Source: Oscillospiraceae bacterium (GTDB lineage Bacteria; Bacillota; Clostridia; Oscillospirales; Oscillospiraceae). From it: a stretch of 59,491 nucleotides of DNA. Shown here in pieces: positions 9,418 to 18,283 of this stretch. Numbering within the stretch: position 1 is the first letter of the stretch; each line of letters begins with the position of its first letter. A program made the position numbers and the translations under genes. The stretch spans positions 1 through 59,491 of the forward strand of contig JAFQFC010000009.1 of the NCBI GenBank assembly GCA_017415775.1, read 5' to 3'. The notes beneath the pieces are model-generated. The model had not been told where the DNA came from and searched no databases. It worked only from the letters and a program-made list of their open reading frames with translations.

Positions 9418-10539
9418 ATGAAAGAACGCATAAGAAAATTGATCCTGTGGGTGATGCGCAGACTGCCCCTTCGCAAGCGGGTGCTGTTTTTTGGTTATTA
9501 TGGTGAGCAATATTCCGGATCGCCTAAGTATATCAGCCGCTATATGATGGAGAACGGCTTGGGCGAGCGTGTGATTTGGGCATTTACCCGGCCGAAGAAG
9601 CATGCTGCATATGAAGGGAAATCGGTCAGGTACGGCAGCCTTCGTTTTTGCTACTATTTGAGTACTTCGGCGGTGATCATTACCAACTATCGTATGACGC
9701 AGGAGTTTATCAAGCGGAAAGGGCAGACCTATATCCAGACCTGGCACAGCTCTTTGCGATTGAAAATGATCGAAAAAGACGCCGAGGATACCTTGCCGGC
9801 CCATTATCTTGCTATGGCCAAGCAGGACTCGCCACAGATCGATTATTTGCTGGCCGGCTGTAAAAAGAGTCGTGAGATTTTCGAGCGTGCCTTCTGGTAT
9901 GACGGCAAAATCGTCAACTGTGGTACGCCTCAATGCGACATTTTGTTTGAGGGCAGAACGCCTCTGTTGGAAAAAGTGCGGGCACATTATGGAATTCCCA
10001 CCGGAAGCCGTATCGCCCTGTATGCCCCGACCTTCCGCAAAAACGGGGATATGAGCGTTTATCAGCTGCCCTTTGCGGAGATTGCGGATACGCTTGGAGA
10101 GAAATTCGGCGGCGAGTGGTATGTACTGGCTCGCCTGCATCCCCATCTGTCGGCACGGACGGACTGCATCCAATATTCTGACCGGGTGCTGCAGGCAACG
10201 GATTATGACGATGTGCAGGAACTGCTGTGTGCGGCGGATGTGCTGTTGAGCGACTACTCCGCCATTATGTTTGACTTCAGTGTGACGAGAAGACCTTGCT
10301 TCCTCTATGCACCGGACCGGGTGGCGTATACGACGGAAGACAGAAAACTGTATTTTGACATGAGTGACCTGCCGTTTTCCTGTGCCGAAACGGTGGAGGA
10401 CTTGCTGGGAGATATTGCCTCTTTTTCGCAAGAGGCATATGGGCAGAAGATAGCGGCGTTTTTGGACGGCATCGGCAGCTACGATGACGGCCACGCCGCT
10501 GAGCGTGTGTATGAATTGATTCGGGAGAAAATCGAATGA
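9418..10539 (+). CDS. CDP-glycerol glycerophosphotransferase (TagF/TagB-type)
   Basis: A 373-residue GT-B-like enzyme. The C-terminal half carries ALYAPTFRKNG, LARLHPHLS and LLSDYSAIMFDFSVTRRP, the diagnostic motifs of the CDP-glycerol:poly(glycerophosphate) transferase family (conserved His and the SDYS...D signature). It would transfer glycerol-3-phosphate from CDP-glycerol to the polysaccharide. The next gene makes CDP-glycerol and overlaps it by ATGA, so the two form a module. In other species relatives can transfer ribitol phosphate, but the TagD neighbour favours glycerol. Confidence 0.85.
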   Translation: MKERIRKLILWVMRRLPLRKRVLFFGYYGEQYSGSPKYISRYMMENGLGERVIWAFTRPKKHAAYEGKSVRYGSLRFCYYLSTSAVIITNYRMTQEFIKRKGQTYIQTWHSSLRLKMIEKDAEDTLPAHYLAMAKQDSPQIDYLLAGCKKSREIFERAFWYDGKIVNCGTPQCDILFEGRTPLLEKVRAHYGIPTGSRIALYAPTFRKNGDMSVYQLPFAEIADTLGEKFGGEWYVLARLHPHLSARTDCIQYSDRVLQATDYDDVQELLCAADVLLSDYSAIMFDFSVTRRPCFLYAPDRVAYTTEDRKLYFDMSDLPFSCAETVEDLLGDIASFSQEAYGQKIAAFLDGIGSYDDGHAAERVYELIREKIE

Positions 10540-10952
10540 GTGTTGTCGGCTATACAACAGGTGTGTTTGACCTGTTCCATATCGGACATTTGAATATCCT
10601 GCGCCGCGCTAAGGAGCAGTGCGACTATCTGATCGTGGGCGTGACGGTGGACGAAGCGGTGAGTTATAAGGGCAAAAAAGCCTTCGTTCCCTATGAAGAG
10701 CGTGCTGCCATTGTGGCAGCCATCAAGTATGTGGACATGGTGGTTCCTCAGGTGACCATGGACAAAATGGCTGCATGGGAGAAGTATCACTTCAACAAAA
10801 TTTTTGTCGGTGACGATTGGAAGGGTACCGAAACCTGGAACCACTGGGAAGAGGAGTTTGCCAAGGTGGGCGTGGAAGTGGTGTACTTCCCCTATACAAA
10901 ACAAACTTCTTCTACGGAGCTGCGAAAGGGCTTGGCTGCGCTGAGCAAGTAA
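10536..10952 (+). CDS. tagD: Glycerol-3-phosphate cytidylyltransferase
   Basis: A 138-residue nucleotidyltransferase with GVFDLFHIGHLNIL (HxGH, H15-H18) and the C-terminal KQTSSTELRKG that matches the RTxGxSTT-type signature of TagD. It makes CDP-glycerol from CTP and sn-glycerol-3-phosphate in the cytoplasm. Coupled to the TagF-like gene upstream. The length equals the usual ~130 residues. Related HIGH cytidylyltransferases act on other substrates, but motif and neighbour fit TagD best. Confidence 0.9.
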   Translation: MSVVGYTTGVFDLFHIGHLNILRRAKEQCDYLIVGVTVDEAVSYKGKKAFVPYEERAAIVAAIKYVDMVVPQVTMDKMAAWEKYHFNKIFVGDDWKGTETWNHWEEEFAKVGVEVVYFPYTKQTSSTELRKGLAALSK

Positions 10953-10964
10953 AGGATTGCTGTT

Positions 10965-12167
10965 ATGAAAAAACAACTTTTATTTGTCATCGAGTCGCTG
11001 GTGTGTGCCGGTGCGGAAAAAAGTCTGGTGACGCTGCTGCGTCTGCTGGACTATACCAAGTACGAGGTGGACCTGCAGCTGTTTGCTTATGGCGGCGAGT
11101 TTGAAGAACTGCTGCCGCCGGAGGTCAACCTTCTGCCGCCCCTGCCGTATTTTACCTATGCCTCCCAGTCCCTGCGTGCGTTGACCAAAGGCTGCGGCAA
11201 GGCCGAGACCCGACGTGCCCTTGCGGGGCGTCTGCGCTACTCTGCTGCGCTGCGGACAGGGACTTACAATCATCCACAGAAGGCGGTGCTGTTCTGGAAG
11301 AGTGCCCATACATGCTTCACGCCGACAGAAAAGACGTATGACGTCGCCATCGCTTATGCACAGGGTACGCCTACGTTCTACGTTGCGGACTGCGTGCGGG
11401 CGAAGCGCAAGCTGGCGTGGGTCAATGCTATTTATACCCCCACTGGTAAATGGCGCAACTATGTTGCCGGGAAGTATGCCGCCTTCGACGCAGTCAACTG
11501 CGTATCCGACTCGGCACAGGAGACCTTCCGTGTTACGTTCCCCGAAGCGGCGGCGAAAAGCACCGTTATCTACGACATCAACGACGGTGCGCTGATGGCC
11601 GACATGGCGCAGATGGAGAACACGGCTGCGGCCGATATGGCCTGCGGCGGCGTAAAGATTTTGACAGTGGGCCGATTTGCACCGCAAAAGGGCTACGATA
11701 TTGCGCTGGAGGCCTGCCGCATCCTGAAGGAGCGGGGGTTGGACTTCTGCTGGTACGCCCTGGGCCGGGGCGCATTGGAGGCAGAGATCCGGCAGAGCAT
11801 GGCCGAAAAGGGAATCGAAGACCGATTCGTGCTGCTGGGTACCCGGGCCAATCCCTATCCCTACTATAAGGAAGCGGATATTTACGTTCAGACCTCTCGT
11901 TTTGAAGGCTTCGGCCTGGCCATTGCTGAGGCACGGATGCTCAATACGCCGGTGGTGACCACCCGGTTCGACGCCGTGGATGCCCAGATGGTGCACGGTG
12001 AGAACGGCCTCGTGGTGGATATGACGGCGGAAGCGGTGGCGGACGGTATTCAGCGGCTGCTGGATGACCGGGCGCTGTACGACCATATCACGGACTACCA
12101 GAGCCGTGAGAAGAAGGGCAACTACGAGGAGATTGAGAAGTTCTACCGTTTGTTGGACAAGGAGTAA
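10965..12167 (+). CDS. GT4-family glycosyltransferase, paralogue B
   Basis: A 400-residue GT-B enzyme: LVCAGAEKSLVTLLRLLDY, ILTVGRFAPQKGYDIALE, NPYPYYKEADIYVQTSRFEG and GLAIAEARMLNTPV. It shares the arrangement and several identical stretches with the proteins at 7261 and 12174. The start has a usable GGATTGCTGTT leader; the join to tagD is 12 bases. The substrate is not predictable. Confidence 0.85.
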   Translation: MKKQLLFVIESLVCAGAEKSLVTLLRLLDYTKYEVDLQLFAYGGEFEELLPPEVNLLPPLPYFTYASQSLRALTKGCGKAETRRALAGRLRYSAALRTGTYNHPQKAVLFWKSAHTCFTPTEKTYDVAIAYAQGTPTFYVADCVRAKRKLAWVNAIYTPTGKWRNYVAGKYAAFDAVNCVSDSAQETFRVTFPEAAAKSTVIYDINDGALMADMAQMENTAAADMACGGVKILTVGRFAPQKGYDIALEACRILKERGLDFCWYALGRGALEAEIRQSMAEKGIEDRFVLLGTRANPYPYYKEADIYVQTSRFEGFGLAIAEARMLNTPVVTTRFDAVDAQMVHGENGLVVDMTAEAVADGIQRLLDDRALYDHITDYQSREKKGNYEEIEKFYRLLDKE

Positions 12168-12173
12168 GAAGTT

Positions 12174-13274
12174 GTGAAGAAAAAAGTGCTCTTTATGCTC
12201 AACGACATGAACGTGGGAGGCACGGAAAAGGCGTTTTTGAATCTGGTGGACACTATGTCCCCAGAGGAGTATGAGGTGACGCTGCTCCTGCTGCGCCGTT
12301 GGGGCGGCTTCATGGACGCCGTGCCGAGCTGGGTCAAGGTGGAGACCATCGACAACTACGCTTTCCTGGAACGTGAGATGAAGGATGCTCCGCTGGCGGT
12401 GACGAAAGATTACATAAAGAGCGGTAAATTAGGTCGTGCGGTCGGTGTTGCGCTGACACACCTCTACTTTAAAGCCACAGGCAACCGCATACCTTATTTC
12501 CACCGCATGTTCCGTGGGTTGGAGCAAAAGAGACGGGGCTATGATGTGGCGGTGGCCTTTGCAGGGCCGCAGGACTGCATCTCTGCGTATGTACAGGAGT
12601 ATGTGGATGCACCTATTAAGGTACAGTGGATCCATTTTGATGTCAGTAAGATTTATTTCGCTGCAGAGACTTGCCGCAAGCTTTACCCCAAGTTTCAGCA
12701 TGTGTTCGTGGTGTCGGAGGAGGCGCGGCAGGCGCTGGTGCGAGTCCTGCCGGAGATCGAACCCATCACCCGCACCGTGCCCAATGTGATCTCTGCCAAG
12801 CTGTGCCGTCAGCAGGCGGAGCAGGGCGAGAGCTTCGCCGACGGCTATACCGGCACGCGCATCGTGACGCTGGGCCGGCTGAGCGAAGAGAAGGGACAGA
12901 ACATCATCCCCGAGGTGGCGGCGGAACTGGCCAAGCGGGGCGTGGACTTCCGCTGGTATCTGGTGGGCGACGGCAAGCTGCGCACCACCATCGAGGAAAA
13001 GGCGGCGGCGCTGGGCGTGGCCGACCGTGTGGTACTGCTGGGCACGCAGACCAACCCCTACCCCTATTTGAAGGACGCCGACCTTTATGTGCAGACGTCC
13101 GTGCATGAGGGCTTCTGCATCACGCTGGGCGAGGCCAAGGCCTTTGATCTGCCCATCGTGTCTACCAACTGCGCCGGCGCTCACGAGCAGTTGGACGGCT
13201 TGCCCAACTGCCGCATCGTGGAGCGGACGAAAGAAGAAATTTTGCAGGCAGTCTTGGAACTGCTGGGAAAGTGA
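12174..13274 (+). CDS. GT4-family glycosyltransferase, paralogue C
   Basis: A 366-residue GT-B enzyme starting with GTG at 12174, placed 6 bases after the previous stop with GGAGTAAGAA as ribosome site. Motifs: MNVGGTEKAFLNLVDTM, IVTLGRLSEEKGQNIIPE, NPYPYLKDADLYVQTSVHEG. Third member of the in-operon GT4 family. The middle (about 12400-12700) is slightly more AT-rich than the ends. Confidence 0.85.
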   Translation: MKKKVLFMLNDMNVGGTEKAFLNLVDTMSPEEYEVTLLLLRRWGGFMDAVPSWVKVETIDNYAFLEREMKDAPLAVTKDYIKSGKLGRAVGVALTHLYFKATGNRIPYFHRMFRGLEQKRRGYDVAVAFAGPQDCISAYVQEYVDAPIKVQWIHFDVSKIYFAAETCRKLYPKFQHVFVVSEEARQALVRVLPEIEPITRTVPNVISAKLCRQQAEQGESFADGYTGTRIVTLGRLSEEKGQNIIPEVAAELAKRGVDFRWYLVGDGKLRTTIEEKAAALGVADRVVLLGTQTNPYPYLKDADLYVQTSVHEGFCITLGEAKAFDLPIVSTNCAGAHEQLDGLPNCRIVERTKEEILQAVLELLGK

Positions 13275-13285
13275 GAGGAAACCCT

Positions 13286-14263
13286 ATGCCCACCATCAGC
13301 GTCATCGTGCCGGTTTATAATGTGGAGAAGTATCTGCGCTGCTGCGTGGACAGCATTCTGGCTCAGACTTTTACGGATATTGAGGTGCTGCTGGTGGACG
13401 ATGGTTCTACCGACGGCAGCGGTGCCATCTGCGACGAGTACGCCCAAAAGGACAGCCGTGTGCGGGTGTTCCATAAGGCCAACGGCGGTGTCTCCTCGGC
13501 ACGGAATATGGGACTGGACGAGGCGGCGGGTAAATATTTTCTCCTTTGTGACAGCGATGATGTAATCCATCCTCAACTGCTTAGTATGGCTGTTTCGGAG
13601 ATTGAGCAGAATGAACTGGACTGTTTGATCTATGGATACAGCTGTGTAGATGAGGAAATAACATTTGAAGAAGTACGGAAGGAAATTCGAAAAAAGGAAA
13701 CCGTTGAATTGATGAACCGCGAACAAGTTTTGCGTGAAATCCTGCGTGGTCAGCGGTTTCGCATGCTTGCGTGTAATAAGCTGTATAGGGCTGAATTATG
13801 GGAAAGTATTCGCTATCCAGTTGGACGCAAGTATGGCGACGATACGAGTGTTACCTATCGACTGATGGATTTATGCCAAAAGGTAGGTTATGTAGAAACA
13901 CCGTATTATTACTACCGCATGAGAGCGGGGAGTGCGCTTCAGTCTACGGTGAGCATGGAAAGATTGCAACTATTTCTATCTTATTCGGAATTGCTGGCAT
14001 ATTATCATGATGTGTGCCCTCAATTGACTGGTGAAGCGCATTATGCGTATGTGGTTAGAATGTTTGATTTTTTTGCAATTGTAAATAAAAGCGAGATCGC
14101 AGATAAAAAGAAGTGTGCGCTCTATGATGGCTTGCGCAAAATATCAGTTCCTTTTTGGCGGGAGCTTTGCTTCTGCCATAAAATAACACTTAAACAGAGG
14201 GTTTTGCTTTTGATGTTCTTCTTTTCGGTAAATGTTTTTGCTATATTAACAAAAGGGTTTTAA
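13286..14263 (+). CDS. GT2-family glycosyltransferase, compositionally mosaic
   Basis: A 325-residue GT-A enzyme: MPTISVIVPVYNVEKY, VDDGS (DDGS at 38-41), CDSDDVIHPQLL. The first ~85 codons are GC-rich like the rest of the operon. From about 13535 onward composition drops sharply (TTT, AAA, ATT codons), while the frame stays open. The 5' part encodes the conserved nucleotide-binding region, so recombination between related GT2 genes at this conserved segment is a likely explanation. The end reaches a hydrophobic tail (LLLMFFFSVNVFAIL) that may touch the membrane. Confidence 0.85.
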   Translation: MPTISVIVPVYNVEKYLRCCVDSILAQTFTDIEVLLVDDGSTDGSGAICDEYAQKDSRVRVFHKANGGVSSARNMGLDEAAGKYFLLCDSDDVIHPQLLSMAVSEIEQNELDCLIYGYSCVDEEITFEEVRKEIRKKETVELMNREQVLREILRGQRFRMLACNKLYRAELWESIRYPVGRKYGDDTSVTYRLMDLCQKVGYVETPYYYYRMRAGSALQSTVSMERLQLFLSYSELLAYYHDVCPQLTGEAHYAYVVRMFDFFAIVNKSEIADKKKCALYDGLRKISVPFWRELCFCHKITLKQRVLLLMFFFSVNVFAILTKGF

Positions 14264-14266
14264 AAC

Positions 14267-15139
14267 ATGGAAAAAGACTTGATAATTAACGCTGATGACT
14301 TTGGAATGTCGCATGAGTTTAATGTAGCTATCGCAGAATTGTTAAAGAACAGGTGTATTTCCTCAACCTCCATCATGGCAAACGGTTGTGCATATGATGA
14401 GGCAGTTTCATTGGCACAAAGTGAGCAATTACAGGACATTGGTGTACACTTAACGCTGACACGAGATGATTTTGCTGTGGATTCTCCACTGATTTATCAT
14501 AGCTTAACTTCTTCTGCTTCGCTGGAAAATGGATGTGGTCTATATACAAAGCCAACGGAACTGAAGGCGAAGGCTAGATTTGGGGATGTCGTAGATGAAA
14601 TAGAGGCTCAGATTCGTAGAGTTGCAGACTCCGGCATAGACTATACCCACATAGATAATCACATGTATAGTTTAATGCCCAGAATGGGATATAACGGCTA
14701 CCGTGCTTTTTTTAAGGCGTACAACAGGGTGAAAAAAGGTAGCTGTGGTGTTAGAATTGCCAAGCACTATTATCAGCAAGATGGAATGAATTACATATGG
14801 AGTGGCAGAAAACTGGCACCTTACATCAAGCTTAATATGAAGCTTTTGGGCTTGGTTGGCGTGGACTATAGTTTTGCGTTTCCGTATTATGCAGAGACCG
14901 ACAATACCTTGGCATCCAAAATTACATTATTGGATACATTTTTCCGAAATCTAAAGCCCGGCGTGACGGAGTTGCATGTCCATCCCTGCGTTTATTCCGA
15001 GGACTTGAAAAATTACAATCCCTATTGGGAAAATCGAGTCCTTGAGTTTGAGATTTTGAGGATGTTTGGCGAAAAGCGTTTGATGGATGAGTATAAAATC
15101 CGCTTGATTTCCTATCGGGAGTTAGGGAAAACTTTGTAA
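14267..15139 (+). CDS. ChbG/YdjC-family carbohydrate deacetylase
   Basis: A 290-residue protein: LIINADDFGMSHEFNVAI gives the metal-binding Asp pair, and THIDNHMYS and ELHVHPC give the His ligands of the YdjC/ChbG/HpnK fold. Family members remove N-acetyl groups from oligosaccharides or lipid-linked sugars. Within an EPS operon it could deacetylate one N-acetylhexosamine of the repeat unit, giving it a positive charge. It is AT-rich, in the same island as the 3' part of the preceding gene. Confidence 0.85.
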   Translation: MEKDLIINADDFGMSHEFNVAIAELLKNRCISSTSIMANGCAYDEAVSLAQSEQLQDIGVHLTLTRDDFAVDSPLIYHSLTSSASLENGCGLYTKPTELKAKARFGDVVDEIEAQIRRVADSGIDYTHIDNHMYSLMPRMGYNGYRAFFKAYNRVKKGSCGVRIAKHYYQQDGMNYIWSGRKLAPYIKLNMKLLGLVGVDYSFAFPYYAETDNTLASKITLLDTFFRNLKPGVTELHVHPCVYSEDLKNYNPYWENRVLEFEILRMFGEKRLMDEYKIRLISYRELGKTL

Positions 15140-15148
15140 GTTTTTACC

Positions 15149-15229
15149 ATGCCGAAAACTACTTCCTCCGGGTTGTGGCTGTTGGGTGTGCCGGGAAAGA
15201 TCAAAGAAGCAATCAAGAGAAAGAAGTAA
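15149..15229 (+). pseudogene. 26-codon open frame, possible gene remnant
   Basis: Between the deacetylase stop and the flippase start lies a short frame ending WLLGVPGKIKEAIKRKK with no convincing ribosome site. Its basic amphipathic end looks like the C-terminus of a membrane-associated transferase. It marks the point where the sequence changes from AT-rich to GC-rich, so it may be the left-over tail of a gene lost by cassette exchange. Chance is also possible. Confidence 0.25.
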
Positions 15230-15232
15230 CCA

Positions 15233-16765
15233 ATGAACGCAAGAAAAGGATTCAACAACATCATAACGAGCATTCTCAGTCAGGGCATCACCCTGGCTTT
15301 GGGTGTTGTCATCCCCCGCCTTGTGTTGGTGAATCTGGGTTCGGAGGCCAACGGTCTGTTAAGCTCCATCGGCGAGGTGCTGGTATATGTGGCCCTGCTG
15401 GAGGCCGGCGTGGGAGCAGCATCCATGCAGGCACTGTACGGCCCGATCGGTCGGGAAGACCACGACGCCATCAACGGCATTCTGGCGGCCACCGACCGGT
15501 TTTATAAGCGGACGGGCCGCATGTATCTGGCCATCGTGATGCTGCTGACCTTTGTGTTCCCCCTGACCATTGAGACGACACTGCCCCGCAGCACCGTCAT
15601 GTGGGTCATGCTCCTCAGCGGTCTGCCGGGTGCCATCCGTTACTTTTTCCAAGGAAAGTACACCATCCTGCTGAACACCGAGGGCAAGGGCTACATCTTG
15701 ACCTCCATGACCACGGTGATCAACATCCTCACCAGCCTGTCTAAGATCGCTTTGCTGCTGGCGGGCTTCGACGTGGTGGCCCTGCAGGTGATGTATCTCT
15801 TCTTCAATCTGGTGCAGATGGCCTTCATTCTTTGGTACATCCGTCGCCATTACCCGTGGCTGGATTTGAAGGTGCAGCCCAACACGGCGGCCATCTCCCA
15901 GAGCAAAAATGCGCTGGTGCATCAAGTGTCCACGCTGATCTTCAACAATACGGACACGCTGGTGCTGACCTATTTCTGCGGCCTGAGTGCTGTCAGCGTG
16001 TACGGCGTCTACACCATGCTGCTGGGGGTGATTGCTGGGATCATCGGTGCCTTTGGTGGATTCAGATTTGTGCTGGGGCAGGCGTTCCACAACGACCGCA
16101 AGCGGTACGTGAAGCTGATGGACGTGTACGAGCTGTACAACATGACCCTGACCTTCTGCCTGTACTGCATTGCCAATCTTTTCATTCTGCCCTTTTTGAC
16201 CCTGTACACCGATGGCGTGGCGGACATCAGCTATGTGGATGCGTATCTGCCCTATCTCTTCATTGCGGTGAAGCTATTAGGCAATGGACGGACTTCGTCG
16301 AATATGACCATCGATTTCGCCGGTCACTTCAAGCAGACCCAATACCGCTCCCTCCTTGAATCCGCCATCAACATTGTGGTGTCGCTTGTCTGCGTATGGC
16401 GTTTCGGCATCTACGGCGTGCTGATGGGCACCATTGCGGCGCTGCTGTACCGCACCAACGACATGATCCTCTACGCCAACCGCAAGATTCTGCACCGCAA
16501 TCCGTGGATCACGTACCGGCGGTGGCTTTTGAATTTAGCTCTCTTCGTCGCCGTGACGGCGGCAGGCAAGTGGCTCTTCTCCTTCGTGGCGCTGGACAGC
16601 TATCTGCGCATCATCGGCTGGGCCGTCGTGTGCTGCATCGTGGTGATCCCCTTCTTTTTCGGCGTGGTGTCGCTGTGCGAGCGGGAGGTGTTCCGCTTCG
16701 CCTGCGAGCTGCTGCGGCCCTACTGGGGCAAGCTGCGGGAGAAACTGAGGCTGCGCCATGTATAA
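15233..16765 (+). CDS. Polysaccharide flippase (Wzx/MATE-like)
   Basis: A 510-residue integral membrane protein with about 12-14 hydrophobic segments and no signal peptide. The start ILSQGITLALGVVIPRLVLV and the motif GVGAASMQALYGP are typical of the polysaccharide-biosynthesis (MviN/MATE-like) exporter superfamily. It would flip undecaprenyl-linked repeat units outward for the EpsG-type polymerase. Its stop lies 8 bases inside the next gene, so VanZ is coupled. Confidence 0.85.
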   Translation: MNARKGFNNIITSILSQGITLALGVVIPRLVLVNLGSEANGLLSSIGEVLVYVALLEAGVGAASMQALYGPIGREDHDAINGILAATDRFYKRTGRMYLAIVMLLTFVFPLTIETTLPRSTVMWVMLLSGLPGAIRYFFQGKYTILLNTEGKGYILTSMTTVINILTSLSKIALLLAGFDVVALQVMYLFFNLVQMAFILWYIRRHYPWLDLKVQPNTAAISQSKNALVHQVSTLIFNNTDTLVLTYFCGLSAVSVYGVYTMLLGVIAGIIGAFGGFRFVLGQAFHNDRKRYVKLMDVYELYNMTLTFCLYCIANLFILPFLTLYTDGVADISYVDAYLPYLFIAVKLLGNGRTSSNMTIDFAGHFKQTQYRSLLESAINIVVSLVCVWRFGIYGVLMGTIAALLYRTNDMILYANRKILHRNPWITYRRWLLNLALFVAVTAAGKWLFSFVALDSYLRIIGWAVVCCIVVIPFFFGVVSLCEREVFRFACELLRPYWGKLREKLRLRHV

Positions 16766-17291
16766 CTTCATCTACTCCCGGCCCCTTTGGCTGGTGGGGT
16801 TTTGCTTGCTCTTTCTGGCCGTGGTATGGAGCCGCGCGGACGAGTGGTGCGCCGTGTCCCATCGCCGCACCGTGGCATGGAAGCTCCTCAACTTTATGTT
16901 GCTCCTCGTGAGCATCCTCTTCATCGCATGGGTGACGCTGCTGCGGCGCGAGCCCATGGCGGAGCCGGTGGTGGAGCTGCGGCCCTTTGCCACCTTTGAG
17001 CGCATCGCCGGAGAGCGGGAATACATCCGCACCATGGTGATGAACGCCGCCCTCTTTCTGCCCCTGGGCCTGTCCGCTGCGGCGCTGCTGCCCCGGCGCT
17101 GGCCGTGGCTGCGGATGGCTGCGGCGCTGCTGCTGGGACTGGCGGTGAGCTGCGGCGTGGAGCAGCTGCAATACCTGCACCTGCTGGGCACGGTGGAGGT
17201 GGACGACGTATTGTGCAACACCTTCGGGGCGCTGCTGGGCGGCCAGTTCGTGCTGATCGTGCCGCTGACACGCAAGCTCCTGCGCCCATAG
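16758..17291 (+). CDS. VanZ-like membrane protein
   Basis: A 177-residue protein with four or five membrane segments. The pattern TMVMNAALFLPLG, then GLAVSCGVEQLQYL and VDDVLCNTFGALLG is the VanZ-family signature (N-x3-F-P-G, E-x2-Q, D-x2-N-x3-G). Members confer low-level teicoplanin resistance or accompany cell-wall polymer genes; the reaction is unknown. It ends the operon and is followed by a terminator. Confidence 0.85.
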   Translation: MYNFIYSRPLWLVGFCLLFLAVVWSRADEWCAVSHRRTVAWKLLNFMLLLVSILFIAWVTLLRREPMAEPVVELRPFATFERIAGEREYIRTMVMNAALFLPLGLSAAALLPRRWPWLRMAAALLLGLAVSCGVEQLQYLHLLGTVEVDDVLCNTFGALLGGQFVLIVPLTRKLLRP

Positions 17292-17300
17292 AAACCCAAA

Positions 17301-17327
17301 GGCCTGCCGTGACGGCGGGCCTTTTTT
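17301..17327 (+). terminator. Terminator of the polysaccharide operon
   Basis: GGCCTGCCG/CGGCGGGCC hairpin (one mismatch) with a TGA loop and six T, 10 bases after the VanZ stop. Confidence 0.85.
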
Positions 17328-17420
17328 CAAGGATTCTTGTAAAATCCCCAGTAGAAATGGCGGGCAAAATGTGCTATGATAAAAATAATCAACACTGCGG
17401 CGAAAAGTGAGGAATAACCC

Positions 17421-18143
17421 ATGATGATCTTCCAGAAAGAATACGAGCTGCGTGCAGCGGACTTCGACCGCTGGGACCGCATCCGCCCTGCGTCCATCCT
17501 GTCCCTCTTTCAGGACGTGGCCGGCATCCACGCCAACGAGCTGGGCATCGGCTTTGCTGCGCTGATGGAGCGCAAGACCATCTGGGTGCTGACCAAGGTG
17601 CGCTATGAGCTGGTGGGTACGCCCCGCCGCTATGAGCGGGTCCGGGTGCGGACCTGGCCGCTGCCCCCGGCCCGGATCAATTTCCGCCGGGAATACTGCA
17701 TCGAGACCATGGACGGCGAAGTGCTGGTCCAGGGTACCAGCGAGTGGGTGGTGGTCCACAGCGAGAAGCGCCGGGTACTGCCCGCCGCCGACATCTACCC
17801 CTCCGACGACTACTGCACCGACACCTGCTTCCCCGGCCGCCTTGCCAAGGTGCCTGCCTTCGAAGTTGAGGGAGCGGGCAGAGAAGTGGTGCCCGGCTTT
17901 ACCCAGCTGGATATCAACGGTCACATCAACAACACCTGCTACGCCGACTTCGTGATGGACGCCTTGTCCCCGGCGGAGGACACCGCCGTGACGGGCCTGC
18001 AGATCGACTACCACCGGGAGCTGATGGCCGGACAGCGCTTTGCGCTGCACCTGCACCGTGACGGCGACACGCTGCTCTCCTGCGGCATCAGCGGTGAAGG
18101 GGAGCGCATGTTCTCCTGCCGGCTGCAGCTGACACAGGAATAA
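17421..18143 (+). CDS. Acyl-ACP thioesterase
   Basis: A 240-residue double hot-dog protein. The N-terminal domain has SLFQDVAGIHANELGIGF and IWVLTKVRYELVG; the second has GFTQLDINGHINNTCYADF, the conserved N/H-containing motif of bacterial FatA-like acyl-ACP thioesterases. It releases fatty acids from acyl carrier protein, setting chain length or supplying free fatty acids. ATG codons at 17421 and 17424 both fit GAGGAATAA. It is monocistronic between terminators. Only a weak -10 (TATGAT, 17375-17380) is visible upstream. Confidence 0.85.
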   Translation: MMIFQKEYELRAADFDRWDRIRPASILSLFQDVAGIHANELGIGFAALMERKTIWVLTKVRYELVGTPRRYERVRVRTWPLPPARINFRREYCIETMDGEVLVQGTSEWVVVHSEKRRVLPAADIYPSDDYCTDTCFPGRLAKVPAFEVEGAGREVVPGFTQLDINGHINNTCYADFVMDALSPAEDTAVTGLQIDYHRELMAGQRFALHLHRDGDTLLSCGISGEGERMFSCRLQLTQE

Positions 18144-18148
18144 GGAAG

Positions 18149-18174
18149 AAGAGGAGCTTTGGCTCCTCTTTTTT
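18149..18174 (+). terminator. Terminator after the thioesterase
   Basis: AGAGGAGC/GCTCCTCT stem with a TTTG loop followed by T6. Confidence 0.85.
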
Positions 18175-18206
18175 GCCGAAAAACGCAAAACAGCAAGGGA
18201 AATATC

Positions 18207-18235
18207 TTGTATTGCGTCGAAATCTGTCGTATACT
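18207..18235 (+). promoter_or_regulatory. Promoter of the first zinc-ribbon acyltransferase
   Basis: TTGTAT (18207-18212), 17-base spacer, TATACT (18230-18235), about 48 bases before the start codon at 18284. Confidence 0.6.
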
Positions 18236-18283
18236 TTCTGTAACTGACCTTCCGCAAATCCGAAACCTACAGGAGGCTTCGTT

